NCBI GenBank assembly: GCA_023053575.1
Contig: JAKZAP010000006.1
Span: 17,493,280-17,557,279, forward strand
From: Branchinecta lynchi
Lineage: Eukaryota; Arthropoda; Branchiopoda; Anostraca; Branchinectidae
Direction: 5' to 3'
DNA: 64,000 nucleotides
Each line of letters opens with the position of its first letter. Position 1 is the first letter of the stretch. The translations under genes were made by a program, and so were the position numbers. Below the pieces are notes generated by a model that saw only the letters and a list, made by a program, of their open reading frames with translations, was not told the DNA's origin and did no database searches. This document shows positions 11,757-23,371 of this stretch, piece by piece.

Positions 11757-13182
11757 ACAAGACCAAAGGTTTCGATGGGATCCCAAAAATTCAATATCTG
11801 ATCCAGACAACTGGGTCTCGTCTTAGCCAGATCCAGTCTTCGCCAGACTCCTTGAACATTTTTACAATTAAAATTCAGAAACAGATTAAAGGCCAAATAG
11901 CTAATCACCTGAGAAAACCAAGCCCAGATTTGGATTCAGCATGTGTGTTTACCCCTATAAGTCATATCTGTTTTGACGAAAACTTCCTGCCACTTCTGCC
12001 AATTTCCCGGTTCCGGCCGAACTCCAGAACTACTTGTCCAGCAAAAAAAGAAAGCTCAAAGACGAAATCAGGGTATCTTCTTTCCCCAGTAATGAACATC
12101 TAATCAACTTCAAATAGAAATTTAGCTTATAACAAATTTTCCGATTCCAGCCGGATTCCGGTCGAACTATATGTCCGGGTAAAATACGATTGTCATACAG
12201 GGGCTCAGCATCTCTTCTTACCCCTAAATCGCTTATCTAATCAACTAGAAATAAAACTTTGACTTCCAAAAGTTTTCCGGTTTTGTCCGGATTCCGGACG
12301 AACTACATGTCCGGGTAGAAACTTGTTTTCACATAAGTGTTCAGCATGCCTTCTTGCCCTAAATCGAACATCTAATCAACTACAAATAAAACTTTTAATT
12401 TTGACAAACTTTCCGGTTTGGGCCGAATTCCGGTCGAAATACTTGTCCGTCGAGGAAATAGTTTTCACCATCGTCTTCAGCATGTCTTCCTACCTCTAAA
12501 TCGAACATTTAATCAACTTCAAATAAAACTTTTACTTTCAACAAACTTTCCGGTTTGGGCCGGATTCCGGGCGAAATACTTGTCTGTCGAGAGAATAGTT
12601 TTCACCATCGTCTTCAGCATGTCTTCCTACCCCTAAATCGAACATCTAATCAATTTCAAATAAAACTTTTACTTTCAACAAACTTTCCGGTTTGGGCCGG
12701 ATTCCGGGCGAAATACTTGTCCGTCGAGAAAATAATTTTCACCATCGTCTTCAGCATGTCTTCCTACCCCTAAATCGAACATCTAATCAACTTCAAATAA
12801 AACTTTTACTTTCAACAAACTTTCCGGTTTTGGCCGGATTCCGGGCGAACTACTTTTCCGATGACAAAATGGTTTTCACCATCGTGTTCAGCATGTCTTC
12901 TTACCCCATAATCGACTATCACATTAGCTGTTTAAAAATATTTTGTTTGTCCCTTAATTTGAATCCCCTCCCCCACCCCTAAATGTAGAGCTACAAAGCC
13001 CATCTACGAACTTGACTGGTCCGACGACTCAACCAACCCTCACACCAAGTTTCATCAAAATATCTCATTCCGTTCGAGAGTTATCGTGCTTACAGACGGA
13101 CGGACGGACGGACGGACGGACAGACGGACAACTTTTGCGATGTCATAGGTATCCCTCCACTTACGTTTTGGGATCCCAAAAA
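11757..13182 (+). mobile_element. GGATCCCA-family pearl/helentron-like element, inserted in a LINE
   Basis: Left end AACAAGACCAAAGGTTTCGA then TGGGATCCCAAAA. The core holds tandem 137-bp units (12413 to about 12960, with CCGGTTTGGGCCGGATTCCG). An ACGG microsatellite follows (13096-13125), and the right end is TTACGTTTTGGGATCCCAAA. Removing it restores the LINE frame (GRSIS-V-QKDII), with the junction at a TT on the minus strand and no longer target duplication. This is the structure described for pearl and HINE elements. The three overlapping plus-strand frames in the array are repeat by-products. Confidence 0.85.
12413..12960 (+). repeat. 137-bp tandem core repeats
   Basis: Successive units start CGGTTTGGGCCG about 12413, 12550 and 12687, with a diverged fourth. 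Each ends in CAACTTCAAATAAAACTTTT. The exact 137-base spacing shows as the same reading frame restarting every 137 bases. Confidence 0.9.
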
Positions 13183-13335
13183 CACTTATAGACCGACCGT
13201 GAAGGTAAGATTGGAACCAATTTACAGCATTATCTTTAATACCTAGACTTTTTAACCGCTGTTAAAGTTTGCCCACCTGGTAGCTTCAGCAGACACTTGC
13301 AGCCAAGATCTTTCTCTAACAAACATTGTTTTGCA
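13183..13335 (-). pseudogene. LINE reverse transcriptase, 5' piece split by the pearl insertion
   Basis: The minus strand reads LKSLGIKDNAVNWFQSYLHG then RSIS, the block preceding CGVPQG in LINE RTs. It joins at 13183/11756. Further upstream the frame is lost. Confidence 0.75.
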
Positions 13336-13569
13336 GCTGACGTTAAAATAGTCGTATAAACATTTGAAATTTCAAACACATTCTTATAATTTTTCAATTA
13401 TCAGAGCACAATTCTCATGCGGTTAAAATTCGCTCCGGAAAAAGCAGAATATTTTCTACTCAAATCGGAACGAAATTATCGGACCTAATCCGCAAGCGAT
13501 GCGTCAAAATTCCGGAGCGGAGAAGGAAATTCGCACCGGACTGCGAAATTCGGACTGTGTGTGCACGCT

Positions 13570-13716
13570 ACTTCACGCTGTGGCGACGGCCGCATATATT
13601 CTAAAAACAGGTAAAAGCAGGTAGTGGAAAATAAAAAAATCCCTTTGCAGAATCCAACTAATTCAATGTATTCAGTTAAATGACACAAAAGTAAGTTGGC
13701 TTTTCAGTTAAACTTT
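13570..13716. repeat. AAGTTTAACTGAAAA-family MITE fragment, reversed
   Basis: TGGCGACGGCCGCATATATT, AATCCCTTTGCAGAATCCAA and TTGGCTTTTCAGTTAAACTT match the reverse complement of the family's left end. Confidence 0.65.
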
Positions 13717-14958
13717 AACCACGAATGGTTTGTCAAACTTGAAGCAATACTGAAACCGTGCGAAACGCTTGGCATCTTTACGTGGGCCTCCCCATTTGTT
13801 TCTAGTCTGTACTATCGAATGTCACTATCATCGAACCTTAGTAGCCCGCTTACAGAAAGTGGACCTGGTCTATAGTACACATCCTCGTTAGTCCTTCCTC
13901 GTTCTATAATGAAAAACGTGTGCCAGAAATCCGAAAAGTAAATGAAAATCGCTTGGCATATAGATCACTGTCGGGCAAGTGAGCGTGACATAATGATTGG
14001 CGTGAAATTTGCGCCATCACGTATCCCGTCAGCGTCCGGAAAATCGGTGCTGGCTTTGCATCCCCTTTGCCTCATTGCTCTCTTCCGGCATAGGGCGGTT
14101 CCTGTTGAGGCACATACTTGAACAAATTTGCGCGTAATGGGCCCATCCCCTCTGCTCTTCACCCGACATTCTTCCCCCAACAGGTGATTTGTTTGATTGC
14201 GGTTTCGCGGTTTGGATAAAACTAAGTTTATTGAAAGCCGTAATTTATAAGTTGGAGAATTAAAGCTGACCAAGCTAACTAAAGAAACGCTTAGTATCTT
14301 TTTACGTTTTCTCTAATAGTTTCTTATACTTTCTGAACTACGGTTCCTCCTCTCCGTAACTTTAGTATTTCATGTTGGAAAAAATCAACTGACAGTTGAG
14401 CGTCACTCAGACTCTCTAAACAAATTACAATTTCTCCTCGTATAATATTTGTATTACGTTATATGTGTTTAAATATTCTTTGTTTCATATTCATTAGCAT
14501 TTCCTCCTTTTGCTCTAGTAAAATTTTAAAACTAAAAGATAAAATAAATGCTATCTTTAAAGCACTATGATCGCTCTTCTTTGCTTATTGTTATTTCAGC
14601 ATTGCAATGTCGGACTCTTAAAGCTTTGACATTATTTTATGATCCCATTAGATCGTCTCCATCCTCAGTATTGTATGCTTAGAACCAAAAGCAAATTCGA
14701 GGGGGGGGGGGGGCCTTCGAAATCGTCGTTTTTTTTCTTCTAGTAAAGTGAGCGTAAGCATGACCTATATTCGCAGCTGTCGCCCTCTCATGGGCTTATT
14801 CGTCTGTTTGACTCTTTAAGTAGATTTTGTTTGTATGTGTTGTGTTTTTCCTAATTATGCCTCCATGTTTTCTTTTGTACTCTACTGTTTTTCGTCTTGT
14901 AATATTTGTGGGTTAAAAGTAAATTATTATTATTGTTATCTAAAGTCTCGTGGGAGAT
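13717..14958. other. Unassigned interval with a possible LINE 3' tail
   Basis: No exon recognised. At 14860-14940 the sequence TTTTCTTTTGTACTCTACTG, then TAAATTATTATTATTG, resembles the 3' end of a non-LTR element. A poly-G run is at 14700. Confidence 0.3.
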
Positions 14959-14959
14959 A

Positions 14960-16269
14960 AACTAGACCAAAGGTGTCGATGAGATCCCAAAAATCTAAGA
15001 TTTGATCCAGACAATTGGGTCTTGTCTTCGCCAGATCCAGTCTTCGCTAGGCTAATCATGGGGGATGCTATCTATCTATCTATCTATACCTCTATAAGCC
15101 ATATCTATTTTGACGATACTGACCGAAACTTCCTGCTTTACTTCTGTCAAATTTGCGGTTTCGCCCGAATTCCGAGCGAACTACTAGTCCAGCAAAAAAA
15201 GAAATCCAGAAACGATCTCCTTATCCCTATAAAGAACATCTAATCAACTTTAAATAAAACTTTGACTTAAAAAAAAAAATGCAGGTACAACTTGATTCCC
15301 GACTAATTTTATATCCGGGTAAAAATGATTGTCATATACAGAGTCGGCGTCTTTAACACTCAGCGTATTAAACTTCTGCTTTTAACATAGTTTCCGGTTT
15401 GGGCCGGATTCCGGGCGAACTAGTTGTCCAGCGAGAAAATGGTTTTCCCCATCGTGTTCAGCATGTCTTCTTACCCCTAAATCAAACATTGTAAATGAAA
15501 CTTTTACTTCTCACCAACTTTCCGTTTTTTGCCGGATTCCGGACGAACTACTTTTCCAGCGCGAAAATGGTTTTCACCATCGTGTTCAGCATGTCTTCTT
15601 ACCCGTAAATCAAACATTTAATCAACTTCAAATAAAACATTCACTTTTGACAAACATTCCGGTTTTTGCCGGATTCCGGACGAACTACTTGTCCGGCGAA
15701 AAAATAATTTTCACCATCATGCTCAGCATGTCTTCTTACCCCTGAATCAAACATATAATCAACTTCAAATGAAACGTTTTCTTTTAACCAACTTTCCGTT
15801 TTTTCTCGGATTCCGGACGAACTACATGTCCAGCGAGAAAATGGTTTTCACCATCGTGCTCAGCATGTCTTCTTACCCATGAATCAAACATTTAATCAAC
15901 TTCAAATGAAACTTTTACTTTTAACAAACTTTCTGTTTTTTGCCGGATTCCGGACTAACTACTTGTCCGACAAGAAAATGGCTTTCACCATCGCGCTCAG
16001 CATGTCTTCTTACCCCATAATCGACTATCTCAATAGCTTTCCAAAATTATTTTTGTGTCCCTTTATTTGAAACCCCTCCCCCTCAAATATAGAGCTACAG
16101 AACTCATCTTCGAACTTAACCTGTACTTTGACCCAAAGGAACCTCCCACCAAGTTTCACCAAAATATCTCAGTCCCTTCGAGAGTTATCGTGCGGACAGA
16201 CGGACAGACAGACCGACAACTTTTGCGATGTCATAGGTATCCCTCCACTTACGTTTTGGGATCCCAATA
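14960..16269 (+). mobile_element. GGATCCCA-family pearl-like element, second full copy
   Basis: Left end ACTAGACCAAAGGTGTCGAT then GAGATCCCAAAA. The core has five diverged ~137-bp units (from about 15385, each with TTTGCCGGATTCCGGACGAA and CAGCATGTCTTCTTACCC). A GACGGACAGACAGACC microsatellite is at 16197 and the right end is TTACGTTTTGGGATCCCAA. No coding capacity. Confidence 0.82.
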
Positions 16270-16943
16270 AAAACACTGAATTTTCGTACGCCGTCCACGT
16301 CCATTACTCACGCAGGATCTGCCCTTATGAAAATATTTGCTGATGGTTCGAATGGTTAGGCCAGTGATAATGACCAAAATGAGAAGATCTGGTGATCACA
16401 AGACTAGACCAGGTGGTTGTTTGGTATGGTACTAGCGCGTTATCCTTCATCCGTGCCTTGACTTCTGATCCTCGAATTCCGGGTTTTCCTCAGAATTGTC
16501 AGACCGTGGACTCATTGAAAATGTATCACATGTATCCAGTCGGTTCGAGCCAGTTATTAGTGTACCTTATGCATTATTGATAGACCATTATGGTGTACCT
16601 TGTTATCCTAATGATTCGCTAAGAAAGTTCCACCGCCCTGACGTCTTTTCGGGCCTTGCTTGCCAACTAGTATATAGTCATAAGAAAATAGATGTTTGGT
16701 GGCTCTTCCATTCTGTCTGGGTTTTTCTGTGGAGTGGTTTTCCTCTTCTTGTGTCCGTCTAAGTTTGACCACACCAAGACAGTAGGCCTGTGAAGTGAAT
16801 GAACTGTGCATTTTCGGAGTGAATTAATTCAAAGCTTCATTGCGACAGTCGATAGACAATTCGTGATGTTGCTGGTTTTGCCGTTTGGAGGTAAAACACG
16901 TTCTTCTGTCAGGTAGCGTGCAGGTTTACTGGGCAACTATAGT
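16270..16943. other. Unassigned interval
   Basis: No gene recognised. GTCGGTTCGAGCC at 16538 looks like a Pol III B box, but no A box or tRNA fold precedes it. Confidence 0.3.
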
Positions 16944-17127
16944 AGAGGTATGCTTGTTTGATCGCTTGTTTACTTTGACAGTGCCATTTCCATGCACTTG
17001 CTGCGATGCAAGTTAACGAAAGTAGCTAATTGAGAAAACACCCATAGGTATTTTGGACCCTCTTCTACCATAGAGGCCAAATCTGTGGTGTTCAAATTTA
17101 AGCAAATGTTCAAATAAGCATACCTCT
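16944..17127. mobile_element. MITE, 184 bp, with 3-bp target duplication
   Basis: Inverted ends AGAGGTATGCTTGTTTGA and TCAAATAAGCATACCTCT, flanked by AGT on both sides (16941-16943 and 17128-17130). A related, degraded piece (AGTAGAGGTATGTTAC) lies at 41645. Confidence 0.75.
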
Positions 17128-17804
17128 AGTGTAAACAGAAATACGTTCAGCATCGGATTGAGTTAGAACACCGCCATGGTTGAGTTTCTTGAAGTTCGCC
17201 TGTTACTTTCTTTCGCCAGTATACTGCAGTAAAGGTATGCTTCTTCGGACGTTGTTTTACTTCGTTCCATCCCGTTTTCACCCACTCTATGTGATAAAGG
17301 GAACTATCTGTGAGTGAGAGACTGAGGGTAGTCTTAAAGTTCAATGGGCAGACCAAACAATCATGATGCCACATTAGCATCCCTTAGAATACAATGTTAC
17401 ATCAGAAATCAGGAAATTCTTAGACAACCTATTTTCGCTAATATATCATTACGGCATTTTTTGCTGACTACCATCCTCCGATTTACTAGCTTCGGGAAAT
17501 ATAACAGGAGTGTCTTTTTTCTTATCCATTTGTTGTATTATATACTCCGAATTATTTGTATTGTTGACAAATATTCACATTAACGGTCTTAAAAGAGAAT
17601 TCCTTGTAAGCTCTGGAATCAGCTGCAATTAAGTCGGTTATATTTCTACATTTTTGGCAGTTTTGTAACTTTACATCCAGAAAACAAAACTTTTCTTCGG
17701 TACTACAAACAACACAAGTTTCATCAGATAACACTAGAGCAATCTGACAGCTATAGAGACGGTTTATTTTAGCAACCATGGCACTCTTATCACTCTGCTC
17801 TTTA

Positions 17805-18304
17805 AGGCCTTTTTTCCGTGACACAGTTGTGGGCCACACACTTCCGAAGTGTTTGTCGCGGAAACACGATTTGTGTGCCACACAGTCGAGCCACACGTTG
17901 AAACTCGCGGAAACGCCATTTTGTCTATTTTTTTGGCGGTAATTTCCAATATCTAAAAATAAAAATAAAATTCATGCAAAATCTCAATCAATAGAACTCC
18001 AGGCTTATTTCCTTACCATTCTGTACAAAAAAACACCCTCAGTTTTAAGTCTACATGCTTGAAAAAGTAGTTAGCTTTATTGTTTAGACACGATGTTGCT
18101 GCTAATTTGAATTTCCCGCCAGAATCGAGCCAGAAAATTGACAACCACCTCGCCAGTTGTTTGTCGAATTTGAGCCACAAAGCGAGCCACGAAAATCTTG
18201 TTGGTCGCGGAAACACACTTGTGGGCCGCATGAAAGACCGCGGAAACACTCTTTTGAGCCACAGTCGACCCACAAACTGTTTGTGGGAGCACGGAAAAAC
18301 GCCT
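17805..18304. mobile_element. PIF/Harbinger-like MITE, 500 bp
   Basis: Inverted ends AGGCCTTTTTTCCGTG and CACGGAAAAACGCCT, flanked by TTA on both sides (17802-17804 and 18305-18307). The interior repeats GCGGAAACAC and GAGCCACA on both strands. Several overlapping frames cross it on both strands; none resembles a protein. Confidence 0.7.
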
Positions 18305-19764
18305 TTAAAATTATTGATTTTCGTACATGGTCGGGAGTTTTTGAATTTACGCGCCTTGCAATACCATACTCTGAAATCATCTCCGCCGAGACGCCGAACA
18401 GGTAATGACAAGCGATAACAAGAAAACGGCTTATTTTTGAAGCGCTCTCTAATGGAAGTCAGATATTTGAATGTGTGAAGCATTTTTATCAAAATCAAAG
18501 CATAGTTAGTGCCCATTGTGCTATAAAGGCCCCGTAAGGCTCAGAGGGTGTTGTGGGGTTTCGCTTTGACATTTGCGGAGACAACTTCAGCGTCCGAAGT
18601 TAAATAACTGTCCCACATAACACAACTGTGGAACGTGACGCTGCTTGGAGGGACTAATGTCGTTGAACTTGTTGAAGTGTTTGGATTGGTGATTGATTGT
18701 TGATTCGGTTGTATAAACACAAAATTAACTAAAATGTGTATATGCGTTTGGCTGTCCTGTTGGGTTTACGTTTTAAGGCTTCTATCGTGTCTTCTACCAT
18801 CAGACCTACTTTCAGTTCTGACTTTGTCTGGGGTCTGTTTTCTGATGTATATTGTGTTTCATCAAATAAGTAGGAAAAAGAAATAGAATAATAGAAAAAA
18901 GTAAACAAAAATAATGTCTGCAATTATGAATCAGTATACAGATATGGCCGAAAGGTGAAGTTTTGTTTTGTAACTATGAACAGCAAATCACGGCCGGTTG
19001 TTACAGCCCAGTGGTATGCCCGCTTTATCTTGGTTATAACTGCTCAGTTTACTAGTCTTCACTAGGCTACCATTGGCCACTCAGTTTGATTTTTCTAGGA
19101 AACAGGGCATGTACTTGCGGTGAAATTGAACTATTGTCCGTAAACTCAGTTTGAGTTATCCACGGTTTGCATGTCGCTAATGAATGGCTACTCTTAATAC
19201 GCTGAAACGAAATATCAATAGCAGCAAAATTATTTTCGGAAGCTAGGAGTTCGGAGCCTGAGTCATTGGGATTGCATGGGAAATAATTTCTCCAAGTGGT
19301 CTGGCGGCGTCTGTGTACATTAATTGTCGTCCGCACAGGTGGTAGCATGAATAACGGCGCGGATGTGTCAATATAGTTAACCTCTAAAAGGGAGCACAAG
19401 TGGCATTTCGTTTTCTTTTATTCGTTCGTGCAGGTGCCCCAGGTTTCTGGTTGGGAATACAGAAGGGAAATAATGAGTGTGGACCTGTGCCGCACAGTAG
19501 TTGTATAGTTGAGCTTGTAAGTAGGACTATATCTTGTCGCCTTTTTTTATGTTTGTACGATAGGTAGCCTACTGTAGGTCTAAATATAGTAGTTTCGGCT
19601 GGAAACCAACTCCTTTCTGTGTAACACCAGCAACCTTTTCCTTCCATGAAAGTTCCATAAATACTGGTAGGAATGTTTCACGCAGAAGAGAGGGTAGGTT
19701 TGTCTCAAACGGAAGCTGAAGATTGGGTTATGACTAGTGTGCCAAGATTTGTGCAATCTCAAAA
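18305..19764. other. Unassigned interval
   Basis: No exon or paired termini recognised. Frames of up to 110 codons on the minus strand have no recognisable family. Confidence 0.3.
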
Positions 19765-20920
19765 CTGTAGTGACGGGATACCAATGACTTCGTAAAGTTT
19801 TTTGTCCGTATGTCCGTCCGTCTGTCTATCCGTTTGCTAGCACGATACCCATCTAAGAAGTTGATTTTTTGTTCAAACTTTGGTATGAACATTTTTTAGG
19901 TCAAAAGCTCGTAGTTGGCCCCTTTTGCCGTATGCGGGTGGTCGAGGGGCTTCCAATTAATCCCAAAACAAAATGTTATTCACTACATCGGAAACCTATT
20001 TTCTCGCCGGACGAGTAGTTCGCCCGGAATCTTGACAAAACTGGATGTTTGTTAAAAGTAATAGTTTATTCTGATGTCGGTTAAAGCTTGGATATATGAG
20101 TAAGAACATTGGTTTGCCCGGAATGTGACCGAAATCGGAAATTTGGTAAACATTTATTATAAAGTCGATTAGATTTTTAGTAGCCTATAGCTGTAAGCAA
20201 ACAGGTCGAGTCTTTTTCCGGTCCGGTTTAAGTTTATTTTCACTGTAGATAAGTAGTTTGCCCATTTGTCGGGAACCGGATTTCTGAGGTCGGTCATAAT
20301 ATCGAAATAGGTGTAGGAAAACACACTGAATCGGTATCTTTGTTTTGTTGCTCTGCAAGAACCTGGCATTCTTAGCCGGAATCTGGCATTCTTAGCCGGA
20401 ATCTGGCATTCTTAGCCGGAATCTGGCAAAAAAGGGAGTTTCGGTTATGATTCTAATTTGTTTGATGAAGAATTGTAGAGTGTCGGTAGTAAGGTGAGCT
20501 GACATTTCGAATCGATCTGTTTGATTTAATTTTCTTTGCTGGTTGATAATGCGGGCGGAATACGGTGAAAATCGGTATTCAGTAGACTTGGTGTTGTGTC
20601 TTTATCAGAGGTTTTAAGTTTCAATCTAGGGGTAAGAAAACATAGAAAATTGATCTTTCAGCTTCGGTTTCCTACCAAGTCGATGTTTCGGCCGGAATCG
20701 TCGGAATCCGGTGGATATTGGAATTTTCTTAATTATAATAACGTCTTTCTTCAGTTGTTCATGTCGGTATAGGGAGGGATATTGAGACGACTGATCGATC
20801 TATCTGCTATGCATTCCTACTGGGTAAATGATACGACCAGAATCCGATGTCTTTAAGTTGCATTGATATTCCGGTCGTAATACCCTTCGGGATCCCATCG
20901 AAACCTTTGGTCCTGTTTGT
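19765..20920 (-). repeat. GGATCCCA pearl-like element, old reversed copy
   Basis: The microsatellite end (GTCCGTATGTCCGTCCGTCT) is at 19804 and the other end (GGGATCCCATCGAAACCTTT plus GGTCCTG) at about 20889-20915. The core is strongly diverged. Confidence 0.65.
20354..20430 (+). repeat. 20-bp tandem repeat
   Basis: GGCATTCTTAGCCGGAATCT is repeated three times, with partial units at the edges, inside the old reversed pearl copy. TTAGCCGGAATC resembles that family's GGCCGGATTCCGG core read on the other strand. Confidence 0.85.
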
Positions 20921-21942
20921 ACGGACTTCAGTATAGGGCAAATGTTTGCCTTTGTTGGCTTTTAACGGAAAATAATGTAAAAAATACCCGAAAGATTGCA
21001 TATAGAGAGAGAGCAGCCATTATGTAGTTTTCTGTGTTTAGGATTGGCATTAGACTTGAGATAAAACATGGTAAACCAGTTGGGACTGTGTTTTGTAATC
21101 TGTCGGTTTAATTCATGGAATTTGTAATAGTCGTGTTTCTTATCTGATATTCTGGATTGGGGTGTCCAAATTATACTTGCCGCTGTTTGAACAGTACTTG
21201 CTTTACATTATGGTCTAGGAATTTGAGATTACCGAAAACCAGGGGATCACTTCAAACCTGTAGCTTATCGAATTTTCGCGCTATTAAATAATTTTACTCC
21301 CCAGCGTTAGTGCTTGCAGATTTTTTGTTTACCATGAGAAAGAAAAAAATAAGAAGCTAAGTGGGCCACCGTTCCAGAATTGTTCATTCAAGCTTGGACA
21401 AGTATTTCGGCCGTTGGGCGTTTGGGAACAGAGTGGTCGTCCCGTGGAACTCCTACCAGAATATGTAGTTGGTGCAGAGACGGTCAGTGAATTCAGAAAA
21501 GCTGTATGATATGTTTTCGGTCTCGGAATTCCGTGTCGTTTTGATTTATTTCAATTTCTGTTACCAAAATCTTTCTTAAAATGAGTTTTTTTTTCTGAAG
21601 TAAGATGCATGAAAGCCTTTAACAGCATTATATATATTTATTTTATGAGGTACTTATTGCATAGTTTATCATAAATATTTTTTCGTTGTGATTGCTCATG
21701 GATATACCCGTGTTTTGTGACCTGCAATGAGATTGAGAGATACCAGTGACATTGTGACACTGTCTGTCTTTCTGTGATGACGATAACCCCCTGAACGGAT
21801 TGCGAAATTGTTATGGAAATTGGTGTTTTGACTATCTATAGGTCAAGACTGGGGTCATACTGGACGATATTGTTACACATGTGAAGCCAAAACATGTTCT
21901 TACTTTCTCTCGCACACATTAATGGCGGAATTGACTTCATTC

Positions 21943-22139
21943 CAGGGCTGGTGGACCCGGACTCTGGACTCGTCTCGAGACGGTCTCGTGACGCCTTTTT
22001 CAAGGACACGGACTCGTCTTTCACGGAGCTGTCGGTCAGCCAGAACCGCGGACTCGGACTCTGGACTCGTCTCGAGACGCCTTTTTCAAGGACTGGGACT
22101 TGTCTCGGACTCAGATTTGCTCGACTCACAGCAGCTCTG
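21943..22139. mobile_element. hAT-like MITE, 197 bp, GACTC-rich
   Basis: Ends CAGGGCTGGTGGACCC and AGCAGCTCTG are imperfect inverted repeats. The 8-bp flanks CTTCATTC (21935-21942) and CTTTATTC (22140-22147) differ at one base. The interior repeats GGACTCTGGACTCGTCTCGA twice. Confidence 0.7.
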
Positions 22140-22188
22140 CTTTATTCGCCTCGAACTGTTTCGACATGACAACGAGTTCCCCTCTGGG

Positions 22189-23178
22189 AACAACACCAAA
22201 GGTTTCGGTGGGATAAAAAAAATCCAATATTTGATCTAGACAATCGGGTCTTGTCTTCGCCAGGTTCGGTCTTCGCCAGACTCCTTGAACATTTTTAATA
22301 TAAAAATTCAGAAACAGATTAAGTCCGAATAGCTAATAATCTCTGAAAATCAAGTTCAGATATGGATTCAGCATGTGTGTTTACCCCTGTAAGTCATCTG
22401 TTTTGACGAAAACTTCCTGCCTTACTTCTGCCAATTTTCCGGCTTCGACTGAATCCCGGAACTACTTGTCCGGTGAAAAAAAAAGCTAAGAAATGAATTC
22501 AGCGTATCTTCTTTCCCCAATATCGAACATCTAAGCAACTTCAAATACAAATTTAACTTATAACGAATTTTCCGGTTCCATCCGGATTCCGGGTGAACTA
22601 TGTGTCCGGGTAAAAAATGATTGTCATATACGGATTCAGCATAACTTCTTACCCCTAAATCGGATTTCTAATCAACTACAATAAAATATTTTGTTTTTAA
22701 CAAATTTTCCGGCTTTGGCCGGATTCCGGACGAACTACTTGTCCGGGTAGAAAATGATTTTCACAGACATGTTCAGCAAGTGTTTTTACCCCTTGGTCGA
22801 ACAACTAATAAGCATCAAATAAAAATTTTACTTTTAACAAATTATCCGTTTTTTGCCGGATTCCGGACGAATTATTTCTCCGGTGAGAAAATGGTTTTCA
22901 TCATCGTGTTCAGCGTGCCTTCTTACCCCATAATCGACTATCACATTAGCTGTTTCAAAATATTTTGTTTGCCCCTTAATTTGCACCCCCTACCCCACCC
23001 AGTAGGGCTACAATCCCACCGACGACCTTGACTTGTCCGACGAACCAAAGAGTCCTCACACCAAGTTTTATCAAAATATCTCATTCTCTTCGAGATTTAT
23101 CGTGCTTACAGACGGACGGACGGACAACTTTTGCGATGTCATACGTATCCCTCCACTTACGTTTTGGGATCCCAAAAA
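22189..23178 (+). mobile_element. GGATCCCA-family pearl-like element, third full copy
   Basis: Left end AACAACACCAAAGGTTTCGG, core units with TCCGGATTCCGGGTGAACTA, GACGGACGGACG microsatellite at 23111, right end TTACGTTTTGGGATCCCAAA. The left GGATCC palindrome is mutated. Confidence 0.78.
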
Positions 23179-23371
23179 GTGATAGCCTACGTTGACGGAT
23201 ATGTGTGTTTCTGTTGAATAATTCGGCATAATTCACGTTATTCCTATTCAGCGCTCAGTGGACTTGTGTTTGGAAGTCCTCTATTGTCTCATTTTAAACT
23301 GACAGACATAGTCAATATGAATCTATAACGTAATTGTCAGAACCTAATAGCTTTCATTTTCTACTCCAGTG

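Noticed and set aside
12418..12982. Three overlapping plus-strand frames with repeated peptides (MGRIPGEILVR...)
   Set aside because: They restart every 137 bases because they cross the tandem core of a pearl-like element; ends, microsatellite and copies elsewhere show it is non-coding.
12960..13130. ACGG repeat considered as a CRISPR or satellite array
   Set aside because: It is a four-base microsatellite of a pearl-like element in eukaryotic DNA, with no spacers.
16538..16550. GTCGGTTCGAGCC, a possible tRNA or SINE B box
   Set aside because: No A box at the proper distance and no cloverleaf could be folded.
18013..18516. 167-codon minus-strand frame and its overlapping shadows
   Set aside because: Most of it lies in a PIF-like MITE (17805-18304); frames are open on both strands and carry no domain.
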